From Gracilaria gracilis (Eukaryota; Rhodophyta; Florideophyceae; Gracilariales; Gracilariaceae), in assembly GCA_030374805.1 (NCBI GenBank), contig JARGSG010000202.1, positions 830,499-894,498 on the forward strand: 64,000 nt of DNA, written 5' to 3'. Positions 11,180 to 22,379 of the stretch are shown piece by piece. A program made the position numbers and the translations under genes. Position 1 is the first letter of the stretch; the number at the start of each line of letters is the position of its first letter. Below the pieces are notes generated by a model. It saw only the letters and a program-made list of their open reading frames with translations, had not been told where the DNA came from and did not search any database.

Positions 11180-12242
11180 GTGGCCACGAGTGTAACGGCT
11201 GTGATCAGGGGTGGCAAGGACGAGGGTTGTGGTAAGTCGCTCAGGCCTGTTCAAGTCGTTTATCGCCGGACGCCGTCTTTTCTCAGGATTTCGAATGGAT
11301 ACGTTGGTGACGAGGAGCTGATGGCTCTGCTGCATAGGACGGAAGTGCCAGAGACGCCGCCGCGGGAGGGAGGGGGTACTGAGGGGGTTTTTGTGAGTCA
11401 GAGGGTTTGTAATGGGGATGGAGGAGGCGGTGGAGGTGATGGGGATGGATATGGAGGAGGAGGACCGGAGAGAAGGTTTATGGGGGAGATGGAGGAACGG
11501 GTGAGGAAGCTTGGGGGGAGTTTGAGGGAGCACTTTGACGACATGCTGTCGGAGATGGTGGCAGACATGGGAGGGGTGGTGCTGAGTGTGTCGGAGGTTA
11601 GGGTGCCGGTGGAATTGATTTCGACGATTCGGAAGAGGATGAAGTTGACTGGGGTCGGGGCTGTGGGACATGTGAATGGGATGTTGCAGTGCGATTAGGA
11701 GGAAGATGAGGAGGCTGGGAAAGGAGAACATAGGGCTCAAGGGTAGGGTTGAAGTGTTAGAGGAGCACGTGGGACAGGTGGAGAAGGCGTGCAAATTGCT
11801 GATGGATTTGAAGGAAATGATGAGGAGAGAGGGAGTAGGGGTGAGAGAGGGAGCAGGTTAAGGGTCGCCGGTGACGCCTGGTTCTCGGCGTGGGCGGGGG
11901 AGTGTGAGGGAGAGGGGGGGAGAAGAGAAGGAAGGAGAAGGTGTGGGGAGTCGACTGAAGAAGAGGAGGAAGGGTGGGGTGATGGTGGACGAGGACGTGA
12001 AGGTGTTTGCGCCGCTGCAGCTGCCGGGTGGCGCGCCATTGGTGGGTTTCGGGAGTGCGGCGGCAGCTGCGAGGACGGTGGAGCGTATATTGGAGGAGCA
12101 GGAGGAGAAAAGGCTAGGAGGGGTTGGAAGCCACTTTGGGGCTAGGAGGGTGTACCAGAATGGGGAGAGTTGTCCGTTGGACTTCTTTAACTTCACGTTT
12201 AGGGAAACTGTGACTCAGGATCCGAATGCCGAGTTGGAGTAA
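11180..12242 (+). pseudogene. Gly-rich coiled-coil protein remnant
   Basis: Three pieces on the plus strand form one plausible protein. Frame one (11180-11698) holds a Gly/Asp-rich loop and then FMGEMEERVRKLGGSLREHF. It stops after NGMLQCD, and the next frame continues from about 11690 with a leucine-zipper-like coiled coil (ENIGLKGRVEVLEEHVGQVE). A single TAA at 11859-11861 interrupts this frame before a basic segment (SRLKKRRKGG) and a conserved-looking tail ending PLDFFNFTFRETVTQDPNAEL at 12242. So there is one frameshift and one stop, or possibly short introns not recognised. The long Pro/His-rich frame on the opposite strand mirrors the G-rich bias. A nuclear or DNA-binding role is only a guess from the basic and coiled-coil parts. 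Confidence 0.4.
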
Positions 12243-12332
12243 ACCAGCGCTGGTGACCCGAGAGTAAAATTTTTGAGTGATTTTGACGACTGGGACGAAT
12301 GTGAGGTAATGGGCAGTGGCGCACGAACTGCA

Positions 12333-12491
12333 AACTAGCTTACAACTTCAACAAATGGAGTTCAACTGCGGCACGTGGAAATGCGATTTCCAAAAATTTT
12401 TTTTTGCCTTGCCAACTAGCGCAATCTGCGAAATTGCTAGTTTTTTCGGACTTTTATTTTCATAACTAGCTATCTAGCATACTAAACTAGC
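12333..12491. repeat. Five copies of the heptamer AACTAGC in 160 bases
   Basis: AACTAGC occurs at 12333-12339, 12414-12420, 12464-12470 and 12485-12491, and its reverse complement GCTAGTT at 12436-12442. The cluster lies directly upstream of the bromodomain relic. It may be a set of factor-binding sites or the edge of an old repeat. Confidence 0.5.
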
Positions 12492-12509
12492 ATTCCCAGA
12501 ACACCGCCG

Positions 12510-14977
12510 ATGATATTGGAGTCACCTCCTAGTATGTTGGAGGTTGACCACACCTGCACACCCCCTCCCCTTTCTCCGCTCATGGGGGCTGCCAAGCGCC
12601 ACCGCTCAGCCACCAACTCGTCCCTCAAGTCCAACACGGCCGATCGAAAGAAAGCCTTCTCCGCCCGAGGGCGTGGACGTCAGCCCAACGCCCGCTGTGC
12701 CGGCCGCGAGAGCCCGCGCCCCTCGCAGAGTGCTTCAAGCAGCAATGCGGGGAGGTGCTCGATAAATTCAGCAAAAAAGAGCGCTATGATATCTTCCGCG
12801 AACCCGTCAAGGGCGTCGCCAACCACCATGGTATCATCTAACGCCCTATAGACCTCTCCACCGTGCGCTCCAAACTCATGGGTAGCGAGTACAAGGGCCT
12901 TGGCGAATTCCGTAAAGATCTCGACCTCATCTGGTCCAACTGTCTGCTTTTCAACGGAAAGGAACCCACCAACCTCTTCAGAAAGAAAGCGATCGATCCA
13001 CGTCGACTAACTGAAAAGCTCATCGTCAACACTCGCCAGCAGCTTGAGAAGGACAAGGAGGTGCTCCACCGTTGGAAGGAGAAATATAGGAAGCGTGGCC
13101 AAAACATGGCCGCCAACGCAGCCATGCTCCACACCCATCTTCATGGCTCTCCGAGACCATACTCACCTACAAACAGCGCCCTGACGTCGCGAATGCGCAA
13201 TCTCGTCGAGCCGATGGCAACGGCCGACTTCACCAGCGACTATCACTGGGGCAGAAGTCCAGAAGAGAATGCGATTGCCGGAGCTTTGCGTTTGCAATAC
13301 GACGGAACCGCTGGTTTGTACAAGAAGGGTATGCGCAACGCACCCATGTCTCAGTATACCAAACGCGATAGCAGTATTTCTCATATCGCGATTGTGCATT
13401 ATAGCCCTCGCCAAGATGATTGGGCGCCATCTGACCGCGTTGAGGCCCATACATGTCGTCACGTATCTATTTCGCCGATTCTTTGCCACTCGTTGCCAGT
13501 GAGTAGAATGTCCAACCCATGCACGCCGGATCCGCGAACCGAATTTGTATTTGTCAGCAATTATGCTGAGTATCTTTACCATTTTTCGGAGGTAGTGGTT
13601 CGATAGCGTCGGATATTGTCACGGAAATTCTCAATCCCGAACTCATGCTCCGCACGCAGCACCAACGGTTACGAAAAAGCGGTCTCTCTCCCAACGATAT
13701 TGCAATGGCTATCAAGGCGGAAAACGCAGTTCATTCATAGCTTCCGCTGCACAAACAGCTAAAGCTTTGGAACAAGGATTCCATTACCTAATTGGCAGAT
13801 GACATTGAACGCATTGATAAGCGAATGGTGTCAATTATGCCGAGGATACAGAGAATCGTGCAATGCAGTCGAGTTTCCTTCAGATTATAAAAAAGCCTAT
13901 CTCTACTTAGAACGGACGAACGCAAATTGGTGTTACCCCAATTCCGCTGCCAGCGAGTATTCCGGCTTTTCCCTTAACGGATTCTTCAAGCCTCCGATTC
14001 AGAAGAAGGCACCACAGTCAGTCTCCCGCAGTTCTCCTTCGTCAGGCGGTTCTGGTCGAGGTCCACGAACGCAGATACCACCTGGGGTTATGTTGGATCA
14101 AACTATGACAGCGGTGCCTAATGCCAACTTTCAACAAGGTTTCTGGCGATCATTTACGAGTGTGGGGTCCCAACAAATGTCGCCCAAGCAAATGTACAAC
14201 GAGCAAACAAAATTGGGTATGTTCTAGACGTATTAACAGCCAGGGATGGTAATGTAGATCGTTTTAAGAATGGTCGACAGCTTCAACGCCCAAATCCGCC
14301 GAATTTCACCCGCACTATAGCAAGTGCTGTCGGAGGACAGATAAAAAAAGCAGTCCCAAATAGCTCTCCTAACAACTCTATATTCTCAAGGCCACCGGAA
14401 GTAGAAATGAATCGGCGCCATGTGATCCTGTATCGGCAGTACCGGTTTCTGGTTCGAAAACATCAATGAGAGAAGGCGTTTGGATGACGATTTCCTGGAT
14501 AAGGAGAAAACTAAGCGACTTAAAAAGGTTGCGGCTGCCAAGAAGAATACAAAGGAGAGTAATCAGGGCGGTAGGGAAGGCGAAAAGCCGAATGGAATGC
14601 TGACTATCTCAATAGGGTTGTGAGACTTGCAAGAAGGTATCAAGAAAGGCATGAAAAAAGCAATAGCGGCTGAGAAGAAAAAAAATGCTAAGAAAGCGAG
14701 TGCGGTTGCAGCGCCAAGTGCAATGAAAAAGGCGATTCAAAAGATGAACGGGGAGAAGAAGAAGCAAATTGAAAAGATCAAGGTTAGCATGAACCAGATA
14801 CACCAGCAAAATGATAGGGCGGCTTTTAAACGCAAGATATCGCAGCATGGGGATGAAATTATTGACTATAGAGCAAAGAAGAGAGTTCAGGTTTATAGTG
14901 CAAAGAATGTGAACGTTTCCCTACTACCACCCGGTGGCCAGTCTCTAAGATATCTCCCGGCCACCGCGATCACATAA
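12510..14977 (+). pseudogene. Decayed bromodomain protein with Lys-rich C-terminus
   Basis: A basic N-terminal stretch (GAAKRHRSATNSSLKSNTAD, frame starting 12510) shifts frame into a bromodomain. EVLDKFSKKERYDIFREPV and VANHHGII are followed by a TAA, then RPIDLSTVRSKLMGSEYKGL, FRKDLDLIWSNCLLFN and a C-terminal helix. These are the ZA-loop, P-x-DL and Asn-containing acetyl-lysine pocket blocks of a bromodomain. Further pieces follow in shifting frames: ILNPELMLRTQHQRLRKSGL, the block ending at 14227, DDDFLDKEKTKRLKKVAAAKK, an in-frame TGA, then a Lys-rich tail ending at 14977 (RYLPATAIT). Bromodomains bind acetylated lysines on histones. This copy has at least four stops or frameshifts. That the C-terminal pieces belong to the same gene is inferred from strand, order and basic composition. 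Confidence 0.7.
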
Positions 14978-15039
14978 ATATCTACAAAGACGAAACATGA
15001 ACAGAAGAGAAGAGATAAGTAGAAAAGAAAACGGAGTGG

Positions 15040-16827
15040 TTAGCTATCATTCTGTGAAGAGTTTCCTGGTTGAATGTTCTCGCAAAACTCCCTGTAAAGC
15101 TCCTTGTTCATCTCATAAGTATCTTTGGCGAATTTCTTCAGGTCATTATCGTCACTTGCCATTGCGCGCTTGTAGAGAATCGCACTTGCCATAAATTCTG
15201 AGAGCAGCTCGTTCAATTGCAGAGAACGTACGGGGGCCTCCATATTTTCTTCTGTGTTGTAGAGCTCTGCGCCTTCTGAATCTCCAAGTGCTCAGCCATT
15301 ATATCATTAAAATTATCAAACCACTTCGACACGTTCTCGAAACTTTGTTCCAATTCTGAACTCTTTCTCTTCCTCGTCTGCGGTCTTGTTGATGATTCAT
15401 TGACACTTTCTTCCACCTCACCCACACCTTCTTCATTACCCCCTGTTCCTCCTGTTGCTGAGTGAATTAACTTCTTAGCCAGCTGTATAAGCTTCGTATC
15501 TTCTTGCAAAGTACCCACACGGCAAACCAGAAAAAGAACAAGTGTTCTTTTCGCCTCTGCAGTGTATTGTCCGGACCCAGAGTAGGATAGAAACCTTGAA
15601 ACTCTGCTATGGTCGTTCTGCCCTGATGCAGACCAACGATTGTATGTCTTAGTAAACTCCTTCTTAGATCCGTAAAATTTATTCTGCAATAGCGCCGCCC
15701 CCCCCGTACTGCAATGGTTTTTCACTTGAGTCCACTTCATCCAGATATCCGGCAAACGTCTCTCGTGACTCTACTGTCGTGTCGTTAAACCTTAATTCAA
15801 TGACACCCCAAAACGCATCCCTCGTAACCCTCGCGTCCAGTTCCACCCTAGTAAGCGTCGCTCCTGTTGTCTTTAGCAACGCATGCCGGCACCGCTCGTC
15901 ATCGCGCAGGAGCACATAGAGCCTTGCGAATTCGTTCAATGTAAAGTTCTACGCTCTCTCATTCTCCTGCTGTGCTTCATTTTTTGGGCCTTCTACGAAA
16001 CGAGCCATTTCTTTCATGAATTCCTCCTTGTCTCCTGGGGATATTCTCGCAATGATGATTGGTACCTCCGAGAGGATATTACATGTGTAAAAAGACTCCT
16101 GCGCCTCATGCTCCCATTTTCTGTATTCTTGCAGCTTTTAGTTTGCGTCGATAAGATCACCCAGCATCAAACGTTTCCGATTCTGTATAAAAACATGAAT
16201 TAGTACACGTGATATAAGTATGTTCCTAGACCTATTGTTTTGCTTCAACTTCCAGTGCTTGCTGATCTTTCGAGGACCCTTCACCTGCTGTAGCGGTAGA
16301 AAATAATGAAACCGAATAACACGGTCAGTTTGCTGGAACGTAAACGATTGAAACTTCGGAAGCTCCCCATCCAGATCTAATTTTTTTATTGACGGTGTAG
16401 GTTGGCTAGCGTCGTCTTGGTTTGTTGTAGGACCTTGATTTCGAGCTTCGGAAATGTTTATAACGCGTGAGACAGAACTATGTCCCCGTGGGATTCGACG
16501 GAGCCCTAAACGGTGTTCTTCAATCTCGGAGTTGTTAAGACGTACATTGTCATGATCTGAACCCGACACAAGACGGGAATGAGGCAAAGTAGGCTGATCA
16601 AGCAACGGAACAAGTAAGCATGGGTCAGGTGTTTGTGTGGGCTCTTGCGCTTGTGCCGAGATGCCGCGATACTGGGGTGACCTCCGCGTGGTGGTGTTGG
16701 GCAATGACGCACTTTCACTTTCAAGTGGATATGCATTGTTTAAGTTCGAGGCAGGGAGCAATATTTGAAATGAAGGAGTTATAGGTGTGTTGGAATCCGC
16801 TATTATCGAATTTCGACTAGGAGCCAA
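15040..16827 (-). pseudogene. Decayed hypothetical gene (possible Myb/SANT-like block)
   Basis: Reading leftwards, a Ser/Pro/Asn-rich segment (from 16827) leads to RKRLMLGDLIDAN, a TAA, then LQEYRKWEHEAQESFYTCNI, ISPGDKEEFMKEMARFVEGP, a TAG, and NEFARLYVLLRDDERCRHAL. VTRDAFWGVIELRFND follows. A frameshift near 15745 leads into IWMKWTQVKNHCSTGG and onward to 15213. A last piece in another frame (RSLQLNELLSEFMASAILYK) ends at 15040. The W-x-x-I-x-x-R-F block followed by W-x-x-V-K-N-H resembles Myb/SANT-like DNA-binding modules of plant and transposon proteins, but the match is weak. No ATG starts the first segment. The role is unknown. Confidence 0.45.
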
Positions 16828-17166
16828 GTGCAGTTATACTTGCAGATTATGACACAAGTCGTGGCTCGCACCGCAGTAAGTTGCAGCGAATTTATGTTCC
16901 CCTTTTTGGGTTGCACGCATTTGGAAAGCTCGTCTTTCCACTCTCTTTACAATGCGCCCTAGCAGCCGTGGGGCCACTCAGAGAGATTTCGACCCGTCTG
17001 AGGACCACAAAGTCCGAAATTGTTTACACCATTGTCCGAAAAGAGGCTTTAAGAAAAGAACTGGGTCAAAATCAAACGCGCCGATCACAAGGCGTAGTTT
17101 GAATTTACATATCATGTATTTATGAATTCATGATCTCTTAATAACGAGCCTCATACACACTTATCT
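16828..17166. other. No gene recognised
   Basis: Between the decayed minus-strand gene and the inverted-repeat element there is only one frame of about 73 codons, without support. Confidence 0.4.
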
Positions 17167-17176
17167 AGTGTGGCTG

Positions 17177-19571
17177 GGCCCCCGGAAAATCTACGCACTG
17201 TACAGGTCGTAGAAAAATGGGGGCAGAACCTCCCCTTCTTTGTAACAAATACGCGCAGAACCTCCGTTATAGGAGTAACGCTCCCCGAACCTCAACATCT
17301 CCTGAGCTCCTGCCAAGCGTTTAGAGCCTCCGTAGCAGAGGTTATTATTGGCTTTCACTCATTTTGCCGCGTGAGAGGATCCGCACTCCGGTTAATTTTA
17401 GAAATGCGCGCACTATTCTGTTGCGCTTCCCCGAAATTCCGCTTACCACCGCCACCACGCGCATCACCCGCCCATCACAAACTTCTTCCTCCGTCGCGGA
17501 AACCCATTTCTAACCGCCGCCGTCACCACCACACTACACCATCGTCACCGTCACTAGCCCCTCTTTTTCATCGTGAAACACCTATCGCAGTCAACGTTAC
17601 ATTAGTACAGCCGTCGCTGCTGCACCCTAACCGCTGTTACCGTTTCAGTCCGAGACCCAACGCAACCGCAGGCATCACCCGCTACTCGCGTCCATCTTCT
17701 TTCGCTGTGCTTCGGCGTTAGTTTTCCCCTCACCGCCATGATCGCGCCATAATCAACCGCACATACCATCATACCCTGTTGCCTTCGCCGCAATACACTC
17801 ACCGCTGTTATTTTCATAGCTCCACCGTCGTCCCGGCTTTAATCTGTCACTTTCAATGCAATAATTCGACCCCTGTTATGTTCACACCCCCCACCATCCC
17901 TACTACCATACTTCACTGCCCTCCATGCTGCACCATAATGACCTTCGCCGTGACCGAGAGCCCACTGCCACTGCTTCCGTGCGCATCACCAGCCCCTGGA
18001 GGCCTTCGTTCACCATCGCGCCCCAGCATTTGTCCGTCCACCCCCGCGTCCATCGCTACATGAATGTATCCCATAAGCTGTTTTGGGATAGGACATTCTG
18101 TGCACAGCAAGATCCAGTATGGGTAAGACTGCCGTGTCGTGTTGGTTCTTACTGTAATAGAGCAGATTATGCCCGTTGGGGGTAATGTGAGTGCTATGGG
18201 TATAGGCCACACTTGTGAATTGGCTTATCAAATCATCCATGAGACGGATCATTTTTTAAGTAACTAAACAACATTAAATTCTTCTGGCTTCTAATACCTT
18301 GCATAGTAGTTGAAACCCCTGGCAAAGTCTGGCTCACATTCAAATAGGATGTGCATGGTGTGTTTTTCTTTGTGCGGGAGAGAGTTTGTGTGAGAGATTG
18401 CAAGAGACACAGATTGATACATGGACAGAGACAAGACACACAAAACGAAATGAACTTATGTTTAGAGAAGTCGATTTAACTCTAGCATTCTTGATCTAGT
18501 AGGTGCTCTACTCTGCCTAAAAGTCAGGCTCAAGGTCCTAATGCACACACCAGGTGTCCCACGTCAACTTTATGGTTAAATCAGAGCTATATTTACGTTG
18601 GGATCTCCTTACGAAAAGTATTTCAACATGTCATTCCGAGTCTCCAAAATACAAAATCCACCAGAGATCTTACCTTAAACTTTCAAATAACGGCGCAGGG
18701 TTAAGACAAAAGCCAGAATTCCTGAGGTGCTAGTGGTCAGCAGGGTGGTGATTAATGTAGGACTGCACCGAAACGGTGATTATGGTGCGGCAGCAACGGC
18801 AGTAAAAGTGTGACGGCTACAGCTGTGAAGGTGTGGTGGCAAAAGCATTATTGTGTGGAGGCGATGGCGACGGTGTCGGTTAGAATGGGGGTGATTTTCG
18901 TATCGGAGTGGGAGGCAAATGAAGGACGAAGACCGGGAAAGGCGGATAATGCCCACGAAGACGGTTGTAAGCGGTCTTGCATAGAAATGGAAGACAAATA
19001 AAGCAACGGTGGTTATATTGCAACGGCACCGCAAATGAAGATGTAGTGATTTTGATGAAATACGGATATAAAAGTAGAAAGGGTGTATGGGTGACAAAAG
19101 TATGCGTATTGCGGTGACTGCGTTATTGGTGTTGCGGTCGGAGTTCGGTAGTGACGGCGGTAGGTCTGTAGCAGTTGACAACGACCGGGATTTAGTGGGT
19201 AGGGCCGTGGATTGTGGTAACGGCTGCAGCGGTTGAAGACATATTTGTGCGACGGAGGAAGAATGTTGTGAGAGGCGGGTGATGTGCGTGGCGGCGGGTG
19301 ATAAGCGGACTGTCGGGGATGCGCAACAGAATAGTGCGCGCTTTTTTGAATTTAGCCGGAGTGCGGATCCTGTCAGGCGGTCAAAATGGGTGGAAGCCAA
19401 TAAGAAGCCCTGCTACGGAGGCTCTAAACGCTTGGCAGGAGCTCAGGAGATGTTAAGTTTTTGGGAGCGTTACTCCTATAACGGAGGTTCTGCGCGTATT
19501 TATTACAAAGAAGGGGAGGTTCTGCTCCCCTTTTTCTACGACCTGTACAGTGCGTAGATTCTCCGGGGACC
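17177..19571. mobile_element. Mutator-like non-autonomous element with long terminal inverted repeats
   Basis: The left end (GGCCCCCGGAAAATCTACGC from 17177) and the reverse complement of the right end (GGTCCCCGGAGAATCTACGC, from 19571) match with few differences for roughly 290 bases. Shared blocks include CACTGTACAGGTCGTAG, CAGAACCTCCCC and CGTTATAGGAGTAACG. Beyond that, both arms stay C/T-rich (in inverted sense) but diverge. The flanks AGTGTGGCTG (17167-17176) and AGTGCGGCTG (19572-19581) are direct repeats with one mismatch. A 9-10 bp target duplication with long TIRs is the signature of Mutator-like elements. The centre (about 18080-18780) has no transposase frame, so the element would depend on an enzyme made elsewhere. 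A foldback-type element is the alternative. Confidence 0.7.
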
Positions 19572-19784
19572 AGTGCGGCTGCCACCATCGCGCATTTCGA
19601 CGCTGTCCACCTCGACGCACCATCTTGTGAATATACAAAGGTACATAACCCCAAACAGTTCCAACGCTCACCATTCTGCCACCCGTTCACCCATCCCCTT
19701 CACGCGCGTCTTGTGCGTCCACCGTCACGGTTTCAAGCACCATTCGCTGAATGCCGTCTCAGATTGTCTGTCCCCATCTCAACG

Positions 19785-21094
19785 TTACTCCTTTCGTTTA
19801 CCGCCTGTAATTGAACGAGCCCAGCATTGAGAAAGCCCTTCCACCGTGTTTGGCCTTTGAATGTGCTTCCATCTGTACGTAAAGCACAGCTGCATCGCCA
19901 TTCCAAACGCCAGACTTGCTCCCACTTCAATCGCCCCAATGATGATTATCACCTCGTCCAACACCGTTATCTGCGTCACCTGTTCTCATGGAACGCTCAC
20001 ACTCACGTTATCGTTTCTTGTGTCCAAAATCCTTCGCATTGTGCTGGATAGACCATTCATAGACGCTAGCATGGAGTAGTCGATTCCTTGGTTCATAACG
20101 TGTTCCGCGCTCATTAGAAACTTTTCCCGGAATTCAAATGTGCCCATCTTCTGCAGTACCACATCCAAAGGCCTAATCACCACGTCGTAATAATATTGGG
20201 GTTTCACCTCGAGAAGAGTTTTCAATCTCAGATAACGAAGGTTCGGTGAAAACGTAGTAGTAATCAATCACGTTTCCGCTCATGTTATGGCAGAGAAACT
20301 GGAAAAAAGTGCCCCAAATGGTGCTGCGTGAAGCAGTGAATGTTGGCAGAAAGCATTCGAACCCCGAAGAATTGACGATGCTTATGTCCATGCCCTTTGC
20401 TTCAAAACTATGTCGCTTGGGAGAAGAAAATCTTCCTCCAAAAAGTGTACGATAACGCGAAGGGGATCTTCAACGAATGAAAAACTTTTCATGTCATTCA
20501 GATAACCGGGCTCGAGTTTTACGTTGAGCAAGAAGATCAACTTCACTTTTTGTTCTATATACTTGTTTGATTGTGCCCTCAACACAATTGATGAACAGCA
20601 AGTCGTTTGTCGAAGAGTATATGGCGTTTCCAATGCTTGCAGTAAGCCAACCATCGTCGTCCCTAAACGACCAACGATCAAACACCAGTTCTGCCTGGTC
20701 CTCGAAGGTCAAAAAGCGAATCGTTCTCTTGATTGCTGTACTCTAACTAATTCATTCTTGGTTCAGTAACGAAAGCGCTTTGTACACGCTTGGTCACCAA
20801 GTGATGATGATCTCGGAAGTCAAGTATCGTTTCCAAGTAGACCAGAATAGCAATGCACACCATTCGAAGCAGAAAGATTAAAGCATGCGACAATTGAAGA
20901 TTGAAGCGACCCTCATTCCAGAGAGGATAAGATAACGACTTAACTCGAATACTCTTGTCTTTTTAGGCCAGATTGTGAGAACATAACGATGCGGCTTTGG
21001 ATGTGACATCAATTAGAACCGGAAATGGTAATAGTTCAAAGATGAGAAACACCAAAGCTGCGGTGACACCATTTCCAAAAGGTAGTTCGATCAT
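19785..21094 (-). pseudogene. Decayed multi-segment membrane protein gene
   Basis: Reading leftwards, the pieces are MIELPFGNGVTAALVFLIFE (from 21094), FEDQAELVFDRWSFRDDDGW, EPGYLNDMKSFSFVEDPLRV, DISIVNSSGFECFLPTFTAS, a membrane-adjacent stretch with VIDYYYVFTEPSL, then VKPQYYYDVVIRPLDVVLQK. The last piece is hydrophobic (ITVLDEVIIIIGAIEVGASL). They lie in different frames and overlap head to tail, as expected for one gene broken by several indels. No family is recognised. It could be a surface receptor or transporter, but nothing in the sequence decides this. Confidence 0.35.
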
Positions 21095-21168
21095 TGTAAC
21101 TACTCGAATTCGGCAAGGAGAGCTGAAGTTATACTTGCAAATACAAAGGATCCAGCAACGAGAGAGAC

Positions 21169-21514
21169 TGTTGGGAGTTCATAACCGCTTGATTCTTGGG
21201 AACAGGTGCGGTAGAAACGTTTGGTGCCAAGGCACAAACGATCAACCAGCACCACCAGAGTGCAGTAACTACTTGGTCCTGCACACTGGTGCAGTGCGAT
21301 ACGTTGAACTACGGGTGCGTTCCAAAACGTATAAAATGCTGTAGATCCAAACCGGAGTTTGGAGCAAGCATGTCGAAGTCCTACGGACAGACTGAAATTT
21401 CTGTGACTTCCCGCATGGATGTCAGTAGTATAAGTAGTCACCAAACATGAGTAAAGCCTAGAGAGCTGTGATGAACTCCACAAACTGCTAGACCCCAGCT
21501 ACACTCTTCCAACG
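21169..21514 (+). repeat. Copia-A 5' LTR
   Basis: The segment starts TGTTGGGAG and ends CTCTTCCAACG, imperfect inverted ends of the TG...CA type (final A changed to G). It is followed at once by the primer-binding-like GGTTATCGGGCCCC that is shared with Copia-B, and then by Copia gag. The length of 346 bases is close to the 312-base LTRs of Copia-B. The 3' LTR is missing because the element is truncated, so the left boundary rests on the terminal motif only. Confidence 0.55.
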
Positions 21515-21528
21515 GGTTATCGGGCCCC
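21515..21528 (+). promoter_or_regulatory. Copia-A primer binding site
   Basis: GGTTATCGGGCCCC lies directly after the LTR. Copia-B has GGTTTCCGGGCCCC at the same place. The motif resembles the Drosophila copia primer site, which pairs with an initiator-tRNA half rather than with the tRNA 3' end. That mechanism is inferred by analogy. Confidence 0.5.
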
Positions 21529-21596
21529 TCGAGGCAGTTCTACTTGGTTTCACCGTCTTTCTTTCGCATTCTACACTTTTTTACACGCCGCACGCG

Positions 21597-22367
21597 ATAT
21601 TGGATTAAATATTTGACGTCGCAAGGCTCCATATTCCGCTTCTGAAGGCGGACAACTACTTCATGTGGTCACACAAAATCGAACTTGTCTTACGTTCGAA
21701 AGGGGTGTGGAAGATTGCTACCGGTACTGAGGCCAAACCCGAAGACGCGGATGCAAAGCTCAAGTACGAAGCAAAATGTGACACTGCACTGAAATTTATA
21801 CTGTTGTCCGTTTATGAATCATGTGTGGCGCTGGTAATAAAGCTGAGCAACCCATCAGGAGTTTGGGAAACGCTCAAGGCCAATTTCGAGATGGTATCGC
21901 AGCCAAGTATTGTCGCTCTTTTGGAAAGATATCGAGACATGCGGATGCACGCATCTGAAATTGTTTTGGACTACATCAACCGTTTGGGTGTCATAGAAAT
22001 GAAACTGGGTGGCATAGGACACACTGTATCCGATGCAGAGAAGGTGAGGGATATTTTTAGAGGATTGACGAAGGCGTTCGAAGTCGTGGCTGAGGTTATT
22101 AACCACAAAGGGGCTTGTTTGAAGGACGCTGTGCCGAGATTGGTCACCAAAGAAGGTCAGCTTGCAAAACTGGAGAGAGGTTTCGGTTTAAATGGATTTC
22201 AGGCATGGGCCCTCCACGTGAACACTAAACACCCTTCTCGAGAACGCAAATGTTTTTTCTGTAAAAAGAAAGGGCATATTAAGAAGCACTATTGGGCGAA
22301 TCCCGACAGTAAGAACTACAAAGGAAAGAAGTTGGGCCGTCAAGCTCGCACGGGTCATTATGAGTAG
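21597..22367 (+). pseudogene. Copia-A gag with CCHC knuckle
   Basis: Alignment by eye with Copia-B puts the original start at 21597, where ATG has become ATA, with a TAA three codons later. From 21663 the frame is open for 234 residues. It holds the UBN2-type gag block (CDTALKFILLSVYESCVALV, then MHASEIVLDYINRLGVIEMK), then a zinc knuckle CFFCKKKGHIKKHYW in which the last Cys of CX2CX4HX4C is Tyr, and a Lys-rich tail. Gag forms the particle and binds the genomic RNA. The lost start and altered knuckle mean it is not functional. Confidence 0.8.
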
Positions 22368-22379
22368 GAAGATGACTCC

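Noticed and set aside
10946-11794. 282-codon Pro/His/Ser-rich frame on the minus strand
   Set aside because: It mirrors the G-rich plus strand of the coiled-coil relic. Low complexity throughout and no globular segment.
7376-16827. A variant genetic code in which TAG or TGA is read as an amino acid
   Set aside because: TAA, TAG and TGA all interrupt the relics, frameshifts and deletions occur as well, and the intact FG-GAP, integrase and transposase frames use stops normally.
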